Shown: one piece after another, positions 17,733-26,057 of the stretch
Numbering within the stretch: position 1 is the first letter of the stretch
Layout of the letters: every line of letters begins with the position of its first letter
Source of the DNA: Opitutaceae bacterium
GTDB lineage: Bacteria; Verrucomicrobiota; Verrucomicrobiia; Opitutales; Opitutaceae
Direction: 5' to 3'
DNA: 43,350 nucleotides
NCBI GenBank assembly: GCA_030648295.1
Contig: JAUSID010000182.1
Span: forward strand, 1 to 43,350
The notes under the pieces: model-generated
What the model saw: only the letters and a program-made list of their open reading frames with translations
Told to the model about the DNA's origin: nothing
Database searches by the model: none
Translations under genes and position numbers: made by a program

Positions 17733-18560
17733 CTACTTTGCCGGCGGCTGGGATTTCCGGCAGGCGAAGCGGTGGTAGAGCAGTTCCCGGCTGCGGAAGC
17801 GCGTGAACATCGTGGTGCCTGCGAGCGCCGCGAATTCACCGAACACCTCCTGCATCCGCGCCGGCACGGTCGACGAGATCAGCTCGCGCTTCCGGGCATC
17901 GTCGGCGGCCAGCGCCTCTACCACCCCGGTCGTGATGTCCTCCTCGTCGACGCATTGCCAATCGGGCTGCCCCTCGATCAGCGCCTTCAAGCCCGGCATC
18001 AGCGGCGCCTCGCGCACATCGGCAAAAAGGAAATAGCCACCGGGTTTGAGCACTCGCGCCGCCTCCCGGAAAAATCGATCGATGTGGCCATAGCAATGGC
18101 TGCTCTCGACGTTGACCACGGCATCGAACGATGCGTCCGGAAACGGCAGGCTCTCCGCGTCGCCAATCACGAAGCCGAGATTCGGCACCTGCGCATGCCG
18201 TTGGCGCGACAACGCGACCGCGGCGGCGGAAAAGTCCATGCCCGCGATGTGCGCCGGTTCGCGGTATCGCGCGAGGAAACTGGCGCCGCCGCCGCGTCCC
18301 GAGCCGACTTCGAGCACGCGGCGGCCCGCCAGGTTCGCCGGCGAAACCACGCGCGCGTATAGCTGGATGCAAAAACGATCCGGCTCGTCGGCCGGCGCGA
18401 GCGCGAGCGGGCCGGCATCGCGCGATGACCAGCCATAGTTCATGAACGTCCAGTCCGGTGTCGCGAACCGGCGCGCCAGCCGCTGATACCACCAGCGCCA
18501 AAGCACACGCCGCGCGAAAGGCGAACGCTCGCTCAGCCATATGGCAATGCGGACGAACAT
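17733..18560 (-). CDS. Class I SAM-dependent methyltransferase
   Basis: This 275-residue Rossmann methyltransferase has motif I VLEVGSGRGGGASFLA, motif II/III FVIGDAESLPFPDASFDAVV and motif IV-like ARVLKPGGYFLFADVRE. The spacing and the SSHCYGHIDRFF segment resemble small-molecule O- or C-methyltransferases of natural-product and lipid pathways. The substrate is unknown. The ATG at 18560 precedes MFVRIAIWLSERSPFARRVL; longer readings overlap the Rieske-like remnant. It starts 4 bp after that remnant's stop, so it was once the second gene of an operon whose first gene is now truncated. It is convergent with tcmP (28-bp gap). Confidence 0.88.
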   Translation of the reverse strand: MFVRIAIWLSERSPFARRVLWRWWYQRLARRFATPDWTFMNYGWSSRDAGPLALAPADEPDRFCIQLYARVVSPANLAGRRVLEVGSGRGGGASFLARYREPAHIAGMDFSAAAVALSRQRHAQVPNLGFVIGDAESLPFPDASFDAVVNVESSHCYGHIDRFFREAARVLKPGGYFLFADVREAPLMPGLKALIEGQPDWQCVDEEDITTGVVEALAADDARKRELISSTVPARMQEVFGEFAALAGTTMFTRFRSRELLYHRFACRKSQPPAK

Positions 18561-18564
18561 GCGT

Positions 18565-18895
18565 TCAGCCTTCCGCCGACCCGGCCGCGACGGCTTCCTG
18601 CTGCCGCCGCGGCGAGGCCGGTGGCGGCCGGCCATGCGAGACGGCGGCGAGCCAGGAAAAATAATCGGCCATGATTTGGTCGGCCGCGATGAGCCGCGCC
18701 GGGTTGTAGCGCACGCCCGCGAGGCTGACAATGTCGGATGAGAGGAACGAATTGATGAAGTGACGGCGCACCGCGAGGCTCGGCGGATCGATAAGCAGTC
18801 GCCCAAAGAAATTCCGGCTGCGCCGCTTCATGACAAACACCCGCACGCGCACGCCGCCGTCGGGCATTGGCGTCGTAGCCACCATGCCATAGGTG
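18565..18895 (-). pseudogene. C-terminal remnant of a Rieske-type oxygenase (tentative)
   Basis: The minus frame reads TYGMVATTPMPDGGVRVRVF, then MKRRSRNFFGRLL and later SLAGVRYNPARLIAADQIMA before its stop. This resembles the C-terminal end of Rieske [2Fe-2S] oxygenase-like proteins, where a 'TP...RVR' strand is followed by helices with a 'D...L.GVRYNP' stretch. The N-terminal Rieske centre is absent. Sequence upstream of about 18895 becomes low-complexity, antisense to a GH3 fragment. The family name is a memory-based guess; that the gene lacks its 5' part is clearer. Confidence 0.4.
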
Positions 18896-18904
18896 CGGGT
18901 TCGC

Positions 18905-19434
18905 CGGATCTTCGCGCGGGCGAAACGTACGAGGTCATCGTCACTACGGCCGGCGGGCTCTGGCGGTACCGGCTGGGCGATCGCGTCGCGGTCGACGGTT
19001 TCGTCGAGAGGACGCCCTCGTTGCGTTTCCTCGGCCGGGCCGGCGCGGTGGTCGACATCTGCGGGGAAAAACTCTCCGAGGCGTTTGTAGGGTCGGTGAT
19101 TCGTTGCGTCACGGCGGCGAGCGCTCCGCCGGTCAGGTTTGCGATGCTCGCGCAGGAGGAGGATGCCGGCGGCCGGCATTACACGCTTTATCTCGAGGGC
19201 GGCTGCACGCCCGGGCTCGCGACCCGGCTCGATGCCGGGCTGTGCGCCAATCCGCATTATGCGTGGTGCCGCGAACTCGGCCAGTTGCGGATACCGGAGG
19301 TGTTTTCCATCGGCAGCGACGCATACGCGCGTTATGCAGCGGCCGAAGTCGCGCGCGGCCGGCGGCTCGGTGAGATCAAGCCCATTGCCCTCTCACCGCG
19401 GTCCGACTGGTCCCGCCATTTTTCGCCGCGGTAG
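18905..19434 (+). pseudogene. C-terminal remnant of a GH3-family protein
   Basis: From about 18905 the plus frame reads LRAGETYEVIVTTAGGLWRY, RLGDRVAVDGF, LRFLGRAGAVVDICGEKLSE and ends SPRSDWSRHFSPR. This is the characteristic C-terminal third of GH3 (auxin-responsive-type acyl-adenylate) proteins, which in bacteria are about 500 residues. Only some 175 residues remain, and the sequence before 18905 is antisense to the Rieske-like fragment. The 5' two-thirds are gone. Not expected to be functional. Confidence 0.75.
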
Positions 19435-20007
19435 CCAGGTGGCTGTCGCCGCATTTGGTCGACCGCAGAATACCGGGCCCACCGCGAGAAAACGGAAACG
19501 CATCCACGCGCACTTGGTAGTTCGTTGATGCGACCCAACCTGGAAGTTTTGACTTCCTTGGGTATCACGTCGAGCGAGGCTACCGCTGGCCACGCCGCAA
19601 GGCGATGGACCGGCGCGGCGGCGCCGGCCATCTCACCGGCGGGATGGCTCCCGCGAATGCATGGCTCGCCACGGATCACCGAGCTCACGCGCGAAGCCTC
19701 CTCCCCCCGCCTTCGCCCCTCGTGGCGTTTCTGTGTTCCGATCGGAACATAGAAACGCATGGATACAACCGACACCTCGGATGTTCATAGGAAAGTCGGA
19801 TAAATGCCCTCACCGCCAGCATGCGTTTCGTTGTCGCGATCGGAACAGAGAAACGCACGGCGAAGCCGGACCGAAATCCCGCCAAGTTCCCGCTCGATCA
19901 AATTGGCCACTCTGCCAACCGCCGAGCGCCGAGCCGCCAATCAAAGTCGCCTGTTCAGTGCCGCAGCTTCCGCGCGTCAGGTTGCGCCGCGCAAGAGATC
20001 CGGCCGC
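19435..20007. other. Intergenic region around palindrome pair 1
   Basis: No gene is supported. A small hairpin GGAAGTTTTGACTTCC lies at 19551-19566. The composite palindrome repeat occupies 19725-19856. The remainder has no family-like ORF; the 150 bp after the repeat leads directly into the 3' end of the PaaX-like gene. Confidence 0.5.
19725..19856. repeat. Twin-palindrome composite repeat, downstream copy
   Basis: Palindrome 1 (19725-19758) and palindrome 2 (19823-19856) each have 17-nt arms around the core TTCCGATCGGAA (TCGCGATCGGAA in palindrome 2) with outer ends GCGTTTC/GAAACGC. Palindrome 1 has one mismatched pair; palindrome 2 has four. Their centres are 98 bp apart, with a 64-bp spacer. 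The same architecture recurs at 20830-20961 on the other side of the PaaX-like gene. Confidence 0.92.
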
Positions 20008-20793
20008 TCACGCACCGGTTAGCGATTGGCCTAACGCGCGCAGCAGATCCACGCGTCGGCGCCAAACTTCGCGTCCAGCATAGCCAGTCGGAAGCAGCGC
20101 CTCAGGTAGGAAAGGATCCCGATTTGCAATCGCTGCCCAAGCGCTGCGCTCGCGAGCGGCCCATGCCCGGACATCTTGCGCGAGTTGTGGTCGCCCAGCC
20201 TTCGGATTGGGTGCACCATCGGCGACGCGAGACCAGTCATCATACAGCGCCTGCAGCGCCGGAAAGTCCCACGCACCGCAAACCAAATCCTGGTCCGACT
20301 CACCGCCGGCGGGACGGCCTTCAAACAGGACCAGAGACTCCGGATTGATTTCGGCGTCGCGCAGCTGTCGCCGGATCTGATCCATGGGACGCGGCGAAAT
20401 CCAAACGCTGTTCTGGAGGTATCCGAACCGAAGAACACGAAGCGCACGCCGCAATTCCACGCGTCGGCGGTTTTCGTGCTCGGGCACGTCAAACATGACC
20501 AACCGCCACCGCCCGTCCCACCTTCTTGTCCACTGTTCCTTCGGGTCGACACCCGCAAGCGCTGCTTTGCGACCGGCGTTGGTCAGCCTTACGACGCGCT
20601 CGCCCGACGTGGCTGACGGCCGCGTCTCGATCAGTTTCAACCGCTCAAGTTCCACCAACCGGCGACCGAGCCCGTTGCGATAGGCCCATGATTCAAAGGC
20701 ACCGGGATCGGCGACATCGCGCCAGGATGGCCGCAGCAGGGAATCAGCAGTCCAGAGGAGAAAGTACAGAAACTCCTCCGTCGCCGGCTTCAC
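20008..20793 (-). CDS. PaaX-like transcriptional regulator
   Basis: The middle region WDGRWRLVMFDVPEHENRRR, then RALRVLRFGYLQNSVWISPR, matches the central Cas2-like ferredoxin fold of PaaX-family repressors, and DPFLPEALLPTGYAGREVWR matches their C-terminal domain. The N-terminus (KPATEEFLYFLLWTADSLLR to about residue 80) fits a winged helix. PaaX proteins usually repress ring-degradation genes and respond to acyl-CoA ligands; no such genes are nearby. I chose the GTG at 20793, giving 261 residues; the frame stays open to GTG 20865, but that would encode the flanking palindrome (RFSVPIGTKKR). The first palindrome ends 37 bp upstream of this start, which fits autoregulation. Confidence 0.75.
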   Translation of the reverse strand: MKPATEEFLYFLLWTADSLLRPSWRDVADPGAFESWAYRNGLGRRLVELERLKLIETRPSATSGERVVRLTNAGRKAALAGVDPKEQWTRRWDGRWRLVMFDVPEHENRRRVELRRALRVLRFGYLQNSVWISPRPMDQIRRQLRDAEINPESLVLFEGRPAGGESDQDLVCGAWDFPALQALYDDWSRVADGAPNPKAGRPQLAQDVRAWAARERSAWAAIANRDPFLPEALLPTGYAGREVWRRRVDLLRALGQSLTGA

Positions 20794-20829
20794 ACCAGGA
20801 CACCAGTCGAAAACGGCCGCCGCTTCAAT

Positions 20830-20961
20830 GCGTTTCTTTGTTCCGATCGGAACAGAGAAACGCACGGACCCCTCCAGCGGCTGGGATTTTCAGAGGGAAG
20901 TTGGACAGATGCTGTCACCGCCTGAGTGCGTTTCGTTGTTCCGATCGGATCAACGAAACGC
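20830..20961. repeat. Twin-palindrome composite repeat, upstream copy
   Basis: Palindrome 3 (20830-20863) and palindrome 4 (20928-20961) each have 17-nt arms with one mismatched pair and centre on CGATCG. Centre-to-centre spacing is 98 bp, identical to the downstream copy. The 64-bp spacer aligns with that of the downstream copy without gaps at about 43 of 64 positions. Similarity stops at the outer palindrome edges on both sides, so the unit is palindrome-spacer-palindrome. Confidence 0.92.
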
Positions 20962-21393
20962 ACCGGGGCCGGGGCGGTGACATAACGCGCCTATCGGCGC
21001 CAGCGGGCGAAGCGGGCGCGGCGCACGCACTCGCGCACCGGACGCAGAAACGCCGGGCGACGATTTCCGCCGCCCGGCGCTTTGCAAACGCGGCGACCAT
21101 TCGCCGCGGTGTCTCATCTCAATCAGCCTTAACTTTCGGCGGCATTCGCAGCGAAAAACAGGTTCGGGCGGGCGCACCCACCGGCATGCGCGCGCGGGGT
21201 CCGGCCAAGGGATGACTTGCCAGGTTCACGGGTGGCCGCGGATGAACGCGGCGGACCGGCTCGAGCGGCCGGCCGGCAGTCGAATCGCAGGGTTGCGAGG
21301 CGGAGTGGGATTTTGGGGTTGACCCGCCGGCGGTGCCGACAGGCGTTGGCTGCATCGAGGCGCCAGCACAGGCGCCCCGAGCGGAGCGCTACT
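20962..21393. other. Intergenic stretch, no gene seen
   Basis: This 432-bp GC-rich stretch lies between the PaaX element and the 3' end of the response-regulator gene. ORFs in it lack family-like sequence. A CGCCGGGCG/CGCCCGGCG pair near 21050-21081 forms a modest hairpin. Confidence 0.45.
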
Positions 21394-22065
21394 CTACACC
21401 AACTGCGGCGTACTCTCGATTATGCCGCGCGAAATGGCGTACCGCGTGAGTCCCGCCACGTCGTGGATGTTCAGCTTGTTCATCACCTGCTGCCGGTGCT
21501 TTTCCACCGTCTTGATGCTGATGCACAGGTCGGCGGCGATTTGCTTGTTCACCTTGCCCTCGGCCACCAGTTGCAGCACCTCGAACTCGCGCGAAGTCAG
21601 CTGCTCGCCGTGTTTCTTGATCGGCTTACCCTTGAGGTAGGCCTCGCGATAGTAGTCGAGCAGCCGCTTCGAAATCGACGGGCTGAAGAACGCATTGCCC
21701 TTGTAGGCCTCGCGGATTGCCTTGATCAGGTCGTTCGCCGCGGTCTGCTTGATCAGGTAACCCGCCGCGCCGGCCTCGGTGAGCTGATGCACGTATTCGT
21801 CATCACTATACGACGAAAGGACGAGCACCTTCGTCGGTATGCCCTCCTTGATAATCTGCCGCGTCGCCTCCAGCCCATTGAGCTGCGGCATGGCGATGTC
21901 CATGATCACGACGTCGGGGGCGAGCGTCTTGGCCATGTGTACGGCCTGGCGGCCGTTTTCAGCCTCGCCCACAACTTCAATGTCGGGTTCGAGGGCAAGA
22001 AGGGACCGGAGTCCCTGACGTACGACCGTGTGATCGTCTGCAAGAAGCACTTTGATTTTGTTCAT
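21394..22065 (-). CDS. NarL/FixJ-type response regulator
   Basis: The 223-residue protein has a receiver domain (KVLLADDHTVVRQGLRSLLA, phosphoacceptor Asp in VVIMDIAMPQLNG, conserved Lys in GYLIKQ) and a C-terminal LuxR-type helix-turn-helix (LTSREFEVLQLVAEGKVNKQ, then SIKTVEKHRQQVMNKL). It binds DNA when phosphorylated. The start is the ATG at 22065; the longer reading overlaps the kinase antisense. It follows the histidine kinase gene by 35 bp in the same operon, so it is the probable cognate output of that kinase and thus of the stressosome. Confidence 0.95.
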   Translation of the reverse strand: MNKIKVLLADDHTVVRQGLRSLLALEPDIEVVGEAENGRQAVHMAKTLAPDVVIMDIAMPQLNGLEATRQIIKEGIPTKVLVLSSYSDDEYVHQLTEAGAAGYLIKQTAANDLIKAIREAYKGNAFFSPSISKRLLDYYREAYLKGKPIKKHGEQLTSREFEVLQLVAEGKVNKQIAADLCISIKTVEKHRQQVMNKLNIHDVAGLTRYAISRGIIESTPQLV

Positions 22066-22100
22066 GAGAAAGGAATTCAGTGGGGATTTATGGTGGTTTA

Positions 22101-23690
22101 CTAATTCGAGGCTGAAGTGACGGCGGCCGGGGCGCGCCGGCCCGGCGCTGACCCGTTGCGGGGGATTGTGCCGTTGGCCGACGAACGGGCCGGGAGGGGA
22201 ATCTGCACGCGCACGGTCGTGCCGCGCTTCGGTACTGACTCGATCGCGAACTCTCCGTTCACGAGCCGCACGCGTTCCTGCATCCCGAGCAGCCCGAGCC
22301 GCTGGCTGCCGGCGCCATTGAGCTGCTTCGGCGCCTGAAACGCCCGCCCATTGTCGATGATCTCCATGCATACCGCGCGCGGCAGCTGGCGCAGCCGGAT
22401 CTTCACCCTGGTCGCATGCGCGTGCTTGAAGACATTGGTGAGGCTCTCCTGCGCCACCCGGTAAAGCACTGTTCCCTGCTGCTGATTCAGCGCCTCCAGG
22501 CTCACGGTGCTCTCGAGCTCGGCCTTGATACCGGTCCGCTCGGTGAACAGCTTCACGTAATTTTGCAGCGCCGCATACGGGCCGAGGTGATCCAGCATCG
22601 ACGGTCGCAGTTCGCGCGCGAAGCGGTGCACCATGTCCATGCTCTGTTCGAGGAGCCGCTGCGCCCGATCGACCTTCTTGCGGAACGTCTCGTCCGCCGC
22701 GGCATGCTGGCGCAACAGCGCGATGCTCACATTCGCGGCGGTCAGCGCCTGACCGATTTCGTCGTGGAGCTCGCGGCTGATATGCTTTCGTTCCTCCTCC
22801 TGCGCGGTGATCACGCGGTTCGAGAGCAGGCGGAGGTTTTCCTCCATCGTACGCGCCTCCTCGAACAACTTGATGTAATGCTGCCGGCTCTCGCGCAGCT
22901 CCATCTCGGCCTGCTTCCGTTGCCGGATATCACGCACGACGCCGGTGAAAAACAGGCCCGCGCGCGTCCGCCACGTGGCGAGCGTGAGCTCGAGCGGTAA
23001 CTCCGTGCCGTCGCGCCGCAGTCCGACCGACTCCACCGGATGCTCGAGCAGCTGGTGTTCGCCGCCGTTGGCCAGGCATTTCAGCGTCAGCTCCGCGGCT
23101 GCCCGCAAAGGCTTCGGGATCAGCCGCTGCACCCGCGTGCGGATCAGTTCCTCCCCCCGGTAGCCGAACATCAGCTCCGCGCTGCGATTCATCGCCACGA
23201 GCCGGCCGCGTTCATCGATCGTGATGATGCCATCCTGGGCGGTCTCGATCACCGAGCGGAACTTCAATTCGGACTCGGCGAGCGAATCCTGCGCGTTTTT
23301 CCGCTCCTGGATTTCCTGCGCGAGTTGGCGGTTGCTCGCCGCGAGATCCCGGTTGCGCTGCTCCAGGGTTTCATTCAGCCGCTGCAGCCGATCGCAGGCG
23401 TCGCGAAAACCGCGGTGGGCGACCTCGAACGCCGAGAGCGCCTCCATGAGAAACGCATCCAGCGCCTTCATCCACTGCGATCCGCCGGGGGCGTGCGGCA
23501 AACTCGCCGTGAGTTTCGTCACCGCCTCCTGGTGCAGTCGCGCGAGATCGATTACGCCGAGCCCAAGGTTCAGCGCCGTCCGGCCCAGCTCGTAGGCGCG
23601 CTCCAGATGCTGCTCCTCGTCGCGGGCCACATAGGCCCCGATCGCCGCCTGATATTTCGCGACCAGCGCGTGCCAGTATTTCGGCTTCAC
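22101..23690 (-). CDS. PAS histidine kinase with RsbU-like N-terminal domain
   Basis: This soluble 529-residue kinase begins YWHALVAKYQAAIGAYVA, and residues 1-100 resemble the RsbT-binding N-terminal domain of RsbU, including a late AFEVAHRGFRD helix. A coiled coil (100-140) leads to a PAS domain (141-258, FRSVIETAQDGIITIDERGR), a second coil, the HisKA_3 domain with the phosphoacceptor His in ISRELHDEIGQ (His309), and a HATPase domain (TNVFKHAHATRVKI, EIIDNG, GLLGMQERV). The start is GTG at 23690, overlapping the rsbX stop (GTGA). Position and N-terminus suggest RsbT released from the stressosome switches this kinase. No membrane segment is present. Confidence 0.9.
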   Translation of the reverse strand: MKPKYWHALVAKYQAAIGAYVARDEEQHLERAYELGRTALNLGLGVIDLARLHQEAVTKLTASLPHAPGGSQWMKALDAFLMEALSAFEVAHRGFRDACDRLQRLNETLEQRNRDLAASNRQLAQEIQERKNAQDSLAESELKFRSVIETAQDGIITIDERGRLVAMNRSAELMFGYRGEELIRTRVQRLIPKPLRAAAELTLKCLANGGEHQLLEHPVESVGLRRDGTELPLELTLATWRTRAGLFFTGVVRDIRQRKQAEMELRESRQHYIKLFEEARTMEENLRLLSNRVITAQEEERKHISRELHDEIGQALTAANVSIALLRQHAAADETFRKKVDRAQRLLEQSMDMVHRFARELRPSMLDHLGPYAALQNYVKLFTERTGIKAELESTVSLEALNQQQGTVLYRVAQESLTNVFKHAHATRVKIRLRQLPRAVCMEIIDNGRAFQAPKQLNGAGSQRLGLLGMQERVRLVNGEFAIESVPKRGTTVRVQIPLPARSSANGTIPRNGSAPGRRAPAAVTSASN

Positions 23691-24310
23691 GGGCGTCCGA
23701 GGTATTTGCAGGCCAGGACGAGGCCGTCGTCCGTGCCGCGGAATTTCTGGGCCATCACCCGGTCCACGACTTGGACCACCGAATCGGCGGGATTCACCCC
23801 GTCGCCAAAGTCCTCGCGCAACCCATCGGTCGCGAACACGACCACGTCGTCGACGCTGATGGGCCACACGCTCGCGTGCAGCGCCGGCAGCTGGTAACCC
23901 ACCACGCCGCCGCGCAGCAGCACGCCAAGCCGCTGCGGCTGGACGCGGGGGTTCGCCCGGAACAGCATCGTCTCCACGTTGCCGATACCGAGTGTCATCA
24001 CGCGCGACTCGTCCGGCTCGATGGTCATGAGCGTCATCACCACGCCGCGCGTCTCGCGCAACCCGCGATGGCAGTGCTGCGCGAGGGCAATGACGGATTC
24101 GCCCGCGTGTTCGTGGAGGAGATTCACCGCGATTTGCGCCGCGGCCGTCGCTTCGACCCCGTGGCCCAGCCCGTCCACCACCGCGACGAGCACGCCCGCG
24201 CGCGCCGGCGTCACCAGGTGCAGGTCGCCGGAACTGGCCTCTCCCGGCAGCGCGCGCGAAGCCACGCTCCACTCGATGCACGATGTGCGTTGAACCGCCA
24301 TGGTCGTCAT
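23687..24310 (-). CDS. rsbX: RsbX-like PP2C/SpoIIE phosphatase
   Basis: This 207-residue phosphatase has the PP2C metal-binding motifs AVVDGLGHGVEA and FATDGLREDF, with MTLGIGNVET between. RsbX resets stressosomes by dephosphorylating RsbR and RsbS. It is a bare catalytic domain, as RsbX is, and lacks the N-terminal domain of RsbU. It follows rsbT by 40 bp and overlaps the kinase gene by 4 bp. The ATG at 24310 is used; a second ATG at 24301 is also possible. Confidence 0.9.
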   Translation of the reverse strand: MTTMAVQRTSCIEWSVASRALPGEASSGDLHLVTPARAGVLVAVVDGLGHGVEATAAAQIAVNLLHEHAGESVIALAQHCHRGLRETRGVVMTLMTIEPDESRVMTLGIGNVETMLFRANPRVQPQRLGVLLRGGVVGYQLPALHASVWPISVDDVVVFATDGLREDFGDGVNPADSVVQVVDRVMAQKFRGTDDGLVLACKYLGRP

Positions 24311-24350
24311 GGGGCGTGGAGTGCAGCCGCCCGCCGCCGCGGAACTGGAG

Positions 24351-24761
24351 TCACCGTTTCCATTTTTTCATCGTGACGGTCGTTCCCCGCCCGATCTCCG
24401 AGGCGATTTCGAATTCGTCCATCAGCCACTTGGCGCCCGGCAGCCCGACGCCCAGGCCCTTCCGCGTCGAGTAGCCGTATTGCATCGCCTGCGCGACGTC
24501 GCGGATGCCCGGTCCCTCGTCGCGCGCGATAATCTGGATCCCGCGCCGGCCGCCGCTGATGGAGCTGTTGACGCTGGACATGCTGATTTCGCCTTTCTTC
24601 GCGTGGTCGACGATGTTGCGGGCCACCTCGGATATCGCCGCGGCAATGAGCGTGACGTCGGCGCCGTTGAACCCCAGCTCCAGCGCCAGGGCGCGACCGC
24701 GCTGACGGGCGGTGACGATGTCCATGGCGGAGCGGATTTCGGTCTGGGTGTCAGTTTCCAT
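24351..24761 (-). CDS. rsbT: RsbT serine/threonine switch kinase
   Basis: This 136-residue GHKL kinase has the N-box SEVARNIVDHAKKGEI, ARDEGPGIRDVAQAMQYG, and STRKGLGVGLPGAKWLMDEF, the signature order of RsbT. It is held in the stressosome by RsbS, phosphorylates RsbS and RsbR on stress, then leaves to activate its partner. In Bacillus that partner is RsbU; here no RsbU gene exists, but the kinase downstream has an RsbU-like N-terminus. The ATG at 24761 lies inside the end of rsbS (11-nt overlap). Confidence 0.95.
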   Translation of the reverse strand: METDTQTEIRSAMDIVTARQRGRALALELGFNGADVTLIAAAISEVARNIVDHAKKGEISMSSVNSSISGGRRGIQIIARDEGPGIRDVAQAMQYGYSTRKGLGVGLPGAKWLMDEFEIASEIGRGTTVTMKKWKR

Positions 24762-25125
24762 TTACCGGAGTGCGCTTCGTTCTCAGGTCCAGATAGGCCA
24801 GGCCCTCCTCCAGATCCAACGCTGTCCCGACACCCTCGAGGGTAAGACCCAGTTGAACCATCGCGAACGCGACATCCGGCTGGATGCCGACAATGACGGT
24901 TTCGGCGCCACGCAGCTTGAGCATGTGCGCAATCCCCCGCAGCGTGCGCGTGGCAAACGAATCGATGACGTCGAGCACGGTCACGTCGATGATTACGCCG
25001 CGCGACCGGAACGTGCCGACGCGTTCCCCCAGGTTGTCGCGCAACTGCACCAGGTCGGCGTCCGAAAGCACCGACTGGATGCTGGCAATCAAATAGCCGC
25101 CCTGCTTGAGGATGGGGACCTGCAT
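24751..25125 (-). CDS. rsbS: RsbS stressosome scaffold (STAS)
   Basis: This 124-residue single STAS protein begins MQVPILKQGGYLIASIQS, a typical RsbS start. DVTVLDVIDSFATRTLRG holds the Ser expected to be phosphorylated by RsbT (Asp-Ser-Phe context). With RsbR it forms the pseudo-icosahedral stressosome core that sequesters RsbT. Its start overlaps the rsbR stop (TGATG) and its end overlaps rsbT, so the three are translated in fixed proportion. Confidence 0.95.
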   Translation of the reverse strand: MQVPILKQGGYLIASIQSVLSDADLVQLRDNLGERVGTFRSRGVIIDVTVLDVIDSFATRTLRGIAHMLKLRGAETVIVGIQPDVAFAMVQLGLTLEGVGTALDLEEGLAYLDLRTKRTPVNGN

Positions 25126-26057
25126 CAGGATTTGCTCTCCTTGGTGCCAGTCCCCGCGGCCGGTTCCGCCGTGCTGATGACCTTGTATCCGAGAAGCAAC
25201 TCCGCCTCCTCGATGCCGCCCTGGAGGTCGCCGACCGCATTCATCTTGCTCAGATCGACGCCGATGGTGACGAGCGTCTGCGCAATCTCGGCCGAGAGAC
25301 CCGTGATAATCACGCTGGCGCCCATCAGCCGCGACGCCTCGACCGTTTTCACCAGGTGGTTGGCCACGAGCTGGTCGATTGTCGGCACGCCGGTGATGTC
25401 GACCACCACCACCTTGGCGCGATTCCCGCGGATCCCGCGCAGCAACTGCTCGGTCAGCTGCCGCGCGCGCTGCGCGTCGATCACGCCGATGATCGGTAGA
25501 ATGAGCAGCCGTTCGCGCACCTGGAGAACCGGGGTCGACAATTCGCGAATCGCCTCTTGTTGCTGCCGGATGACGCGTTCGCGCTCCTGCACGAAGCTCA
25601 CCGCCACCGTGTTCGCGATCCGGTTGGCGGCCGGCTCGTAGGCGTCGAGCACCCGGTTCAGCAACTCGGGCTCGCCCTGATATTTCTTGAACAGCGAGCG
25701 GGCGAGCACGTCGCGCAGCAGCAGCACGATGCCGACAACCTCGTGGGTCTCGACCCCACGCGGAATGATTCGCTCGGACAAGTTTCGCGCATAGGCCTGC
25801 AGGGCCTCGACGCTGCCGGTTTCAAGCACCTCGACGTAATTGTCGTACACGGAAGTCGCCTCGGAGAATATTTCCTCCTTCGTCATCGCGGTCAGCAATT
25901 GGGCATCGGTGATGCGGCGCGCCCATTCCTCGCGGAGCTGGGTGCGGTTCTGGCGGAGGTGGGCAACGAGTTCGCGGAGCAGCGGGTCGTTGTAATCCGC
26001 TAGGGGGGCCGAGGGATGCGTGATGTTCTGAATCTTGAATTCAGGCTTCTTCTTCAT
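25125..26057 (-). CDS. rsbR: RsbR stressosome sensor (RsbRD-type)
   Basis: This 310-residue protein is the first gene of the stressosome operon. Its N-terminal part (about 20-160) is all-helical with LREEWARRITDAQLLTAMTK and resembles the RsbRD N-terminal domain rather than the globin-like one of RsbRA. The C-terminal STAS domain (about 175-290) has VVVVDITGVPTIDQLVANHL and GLSAEIAQTLVTIGVDLS, keeping Thr at both positions that RsbT phosphorylates in Bacillus RsbR. No haem, flavin or membrane element is visible, so the signal is unknown. The ATG at 26057 precedes MKKKPEFKIQNITHPS; the longer frame is not protein-like. Confidence 0.95.
   Translation of the reverse strand: MKKKPEFKIQNITHPSAPLADYNDPLLRELVAHLRQNRTQLREEWARRITDAQLLTAMTKEEIFSEATSVYDNYVEVLETGSVEALQAYARNLSERIIPRGVETHEVVGIVLLLRDVLARSLFKKYQGEPELLNRVLDAYEPAANRIANTVAVSFVQERERVIRQQQEAIRELSTPVLQVRERLLILPIIGVIDAQRARQLTEQLLRGIRGNRAKVVVVDITGVPTIDQLVANHLVKTVEASRLMGASVIITGLSAEIAQTLVTIGVDLSKMNAVGDLQGGIEEAELLLGYKVISTAEPAAGTGTKESKS

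Noticed and set aside
19725-20961. CRISPR-like array
   Set aside because: Only four palindromes in two pairs with 64-bp spacers and a gene between them; spacers are related to each other, and no cas genes are present apart from the Cas2-like fold of PaaX.
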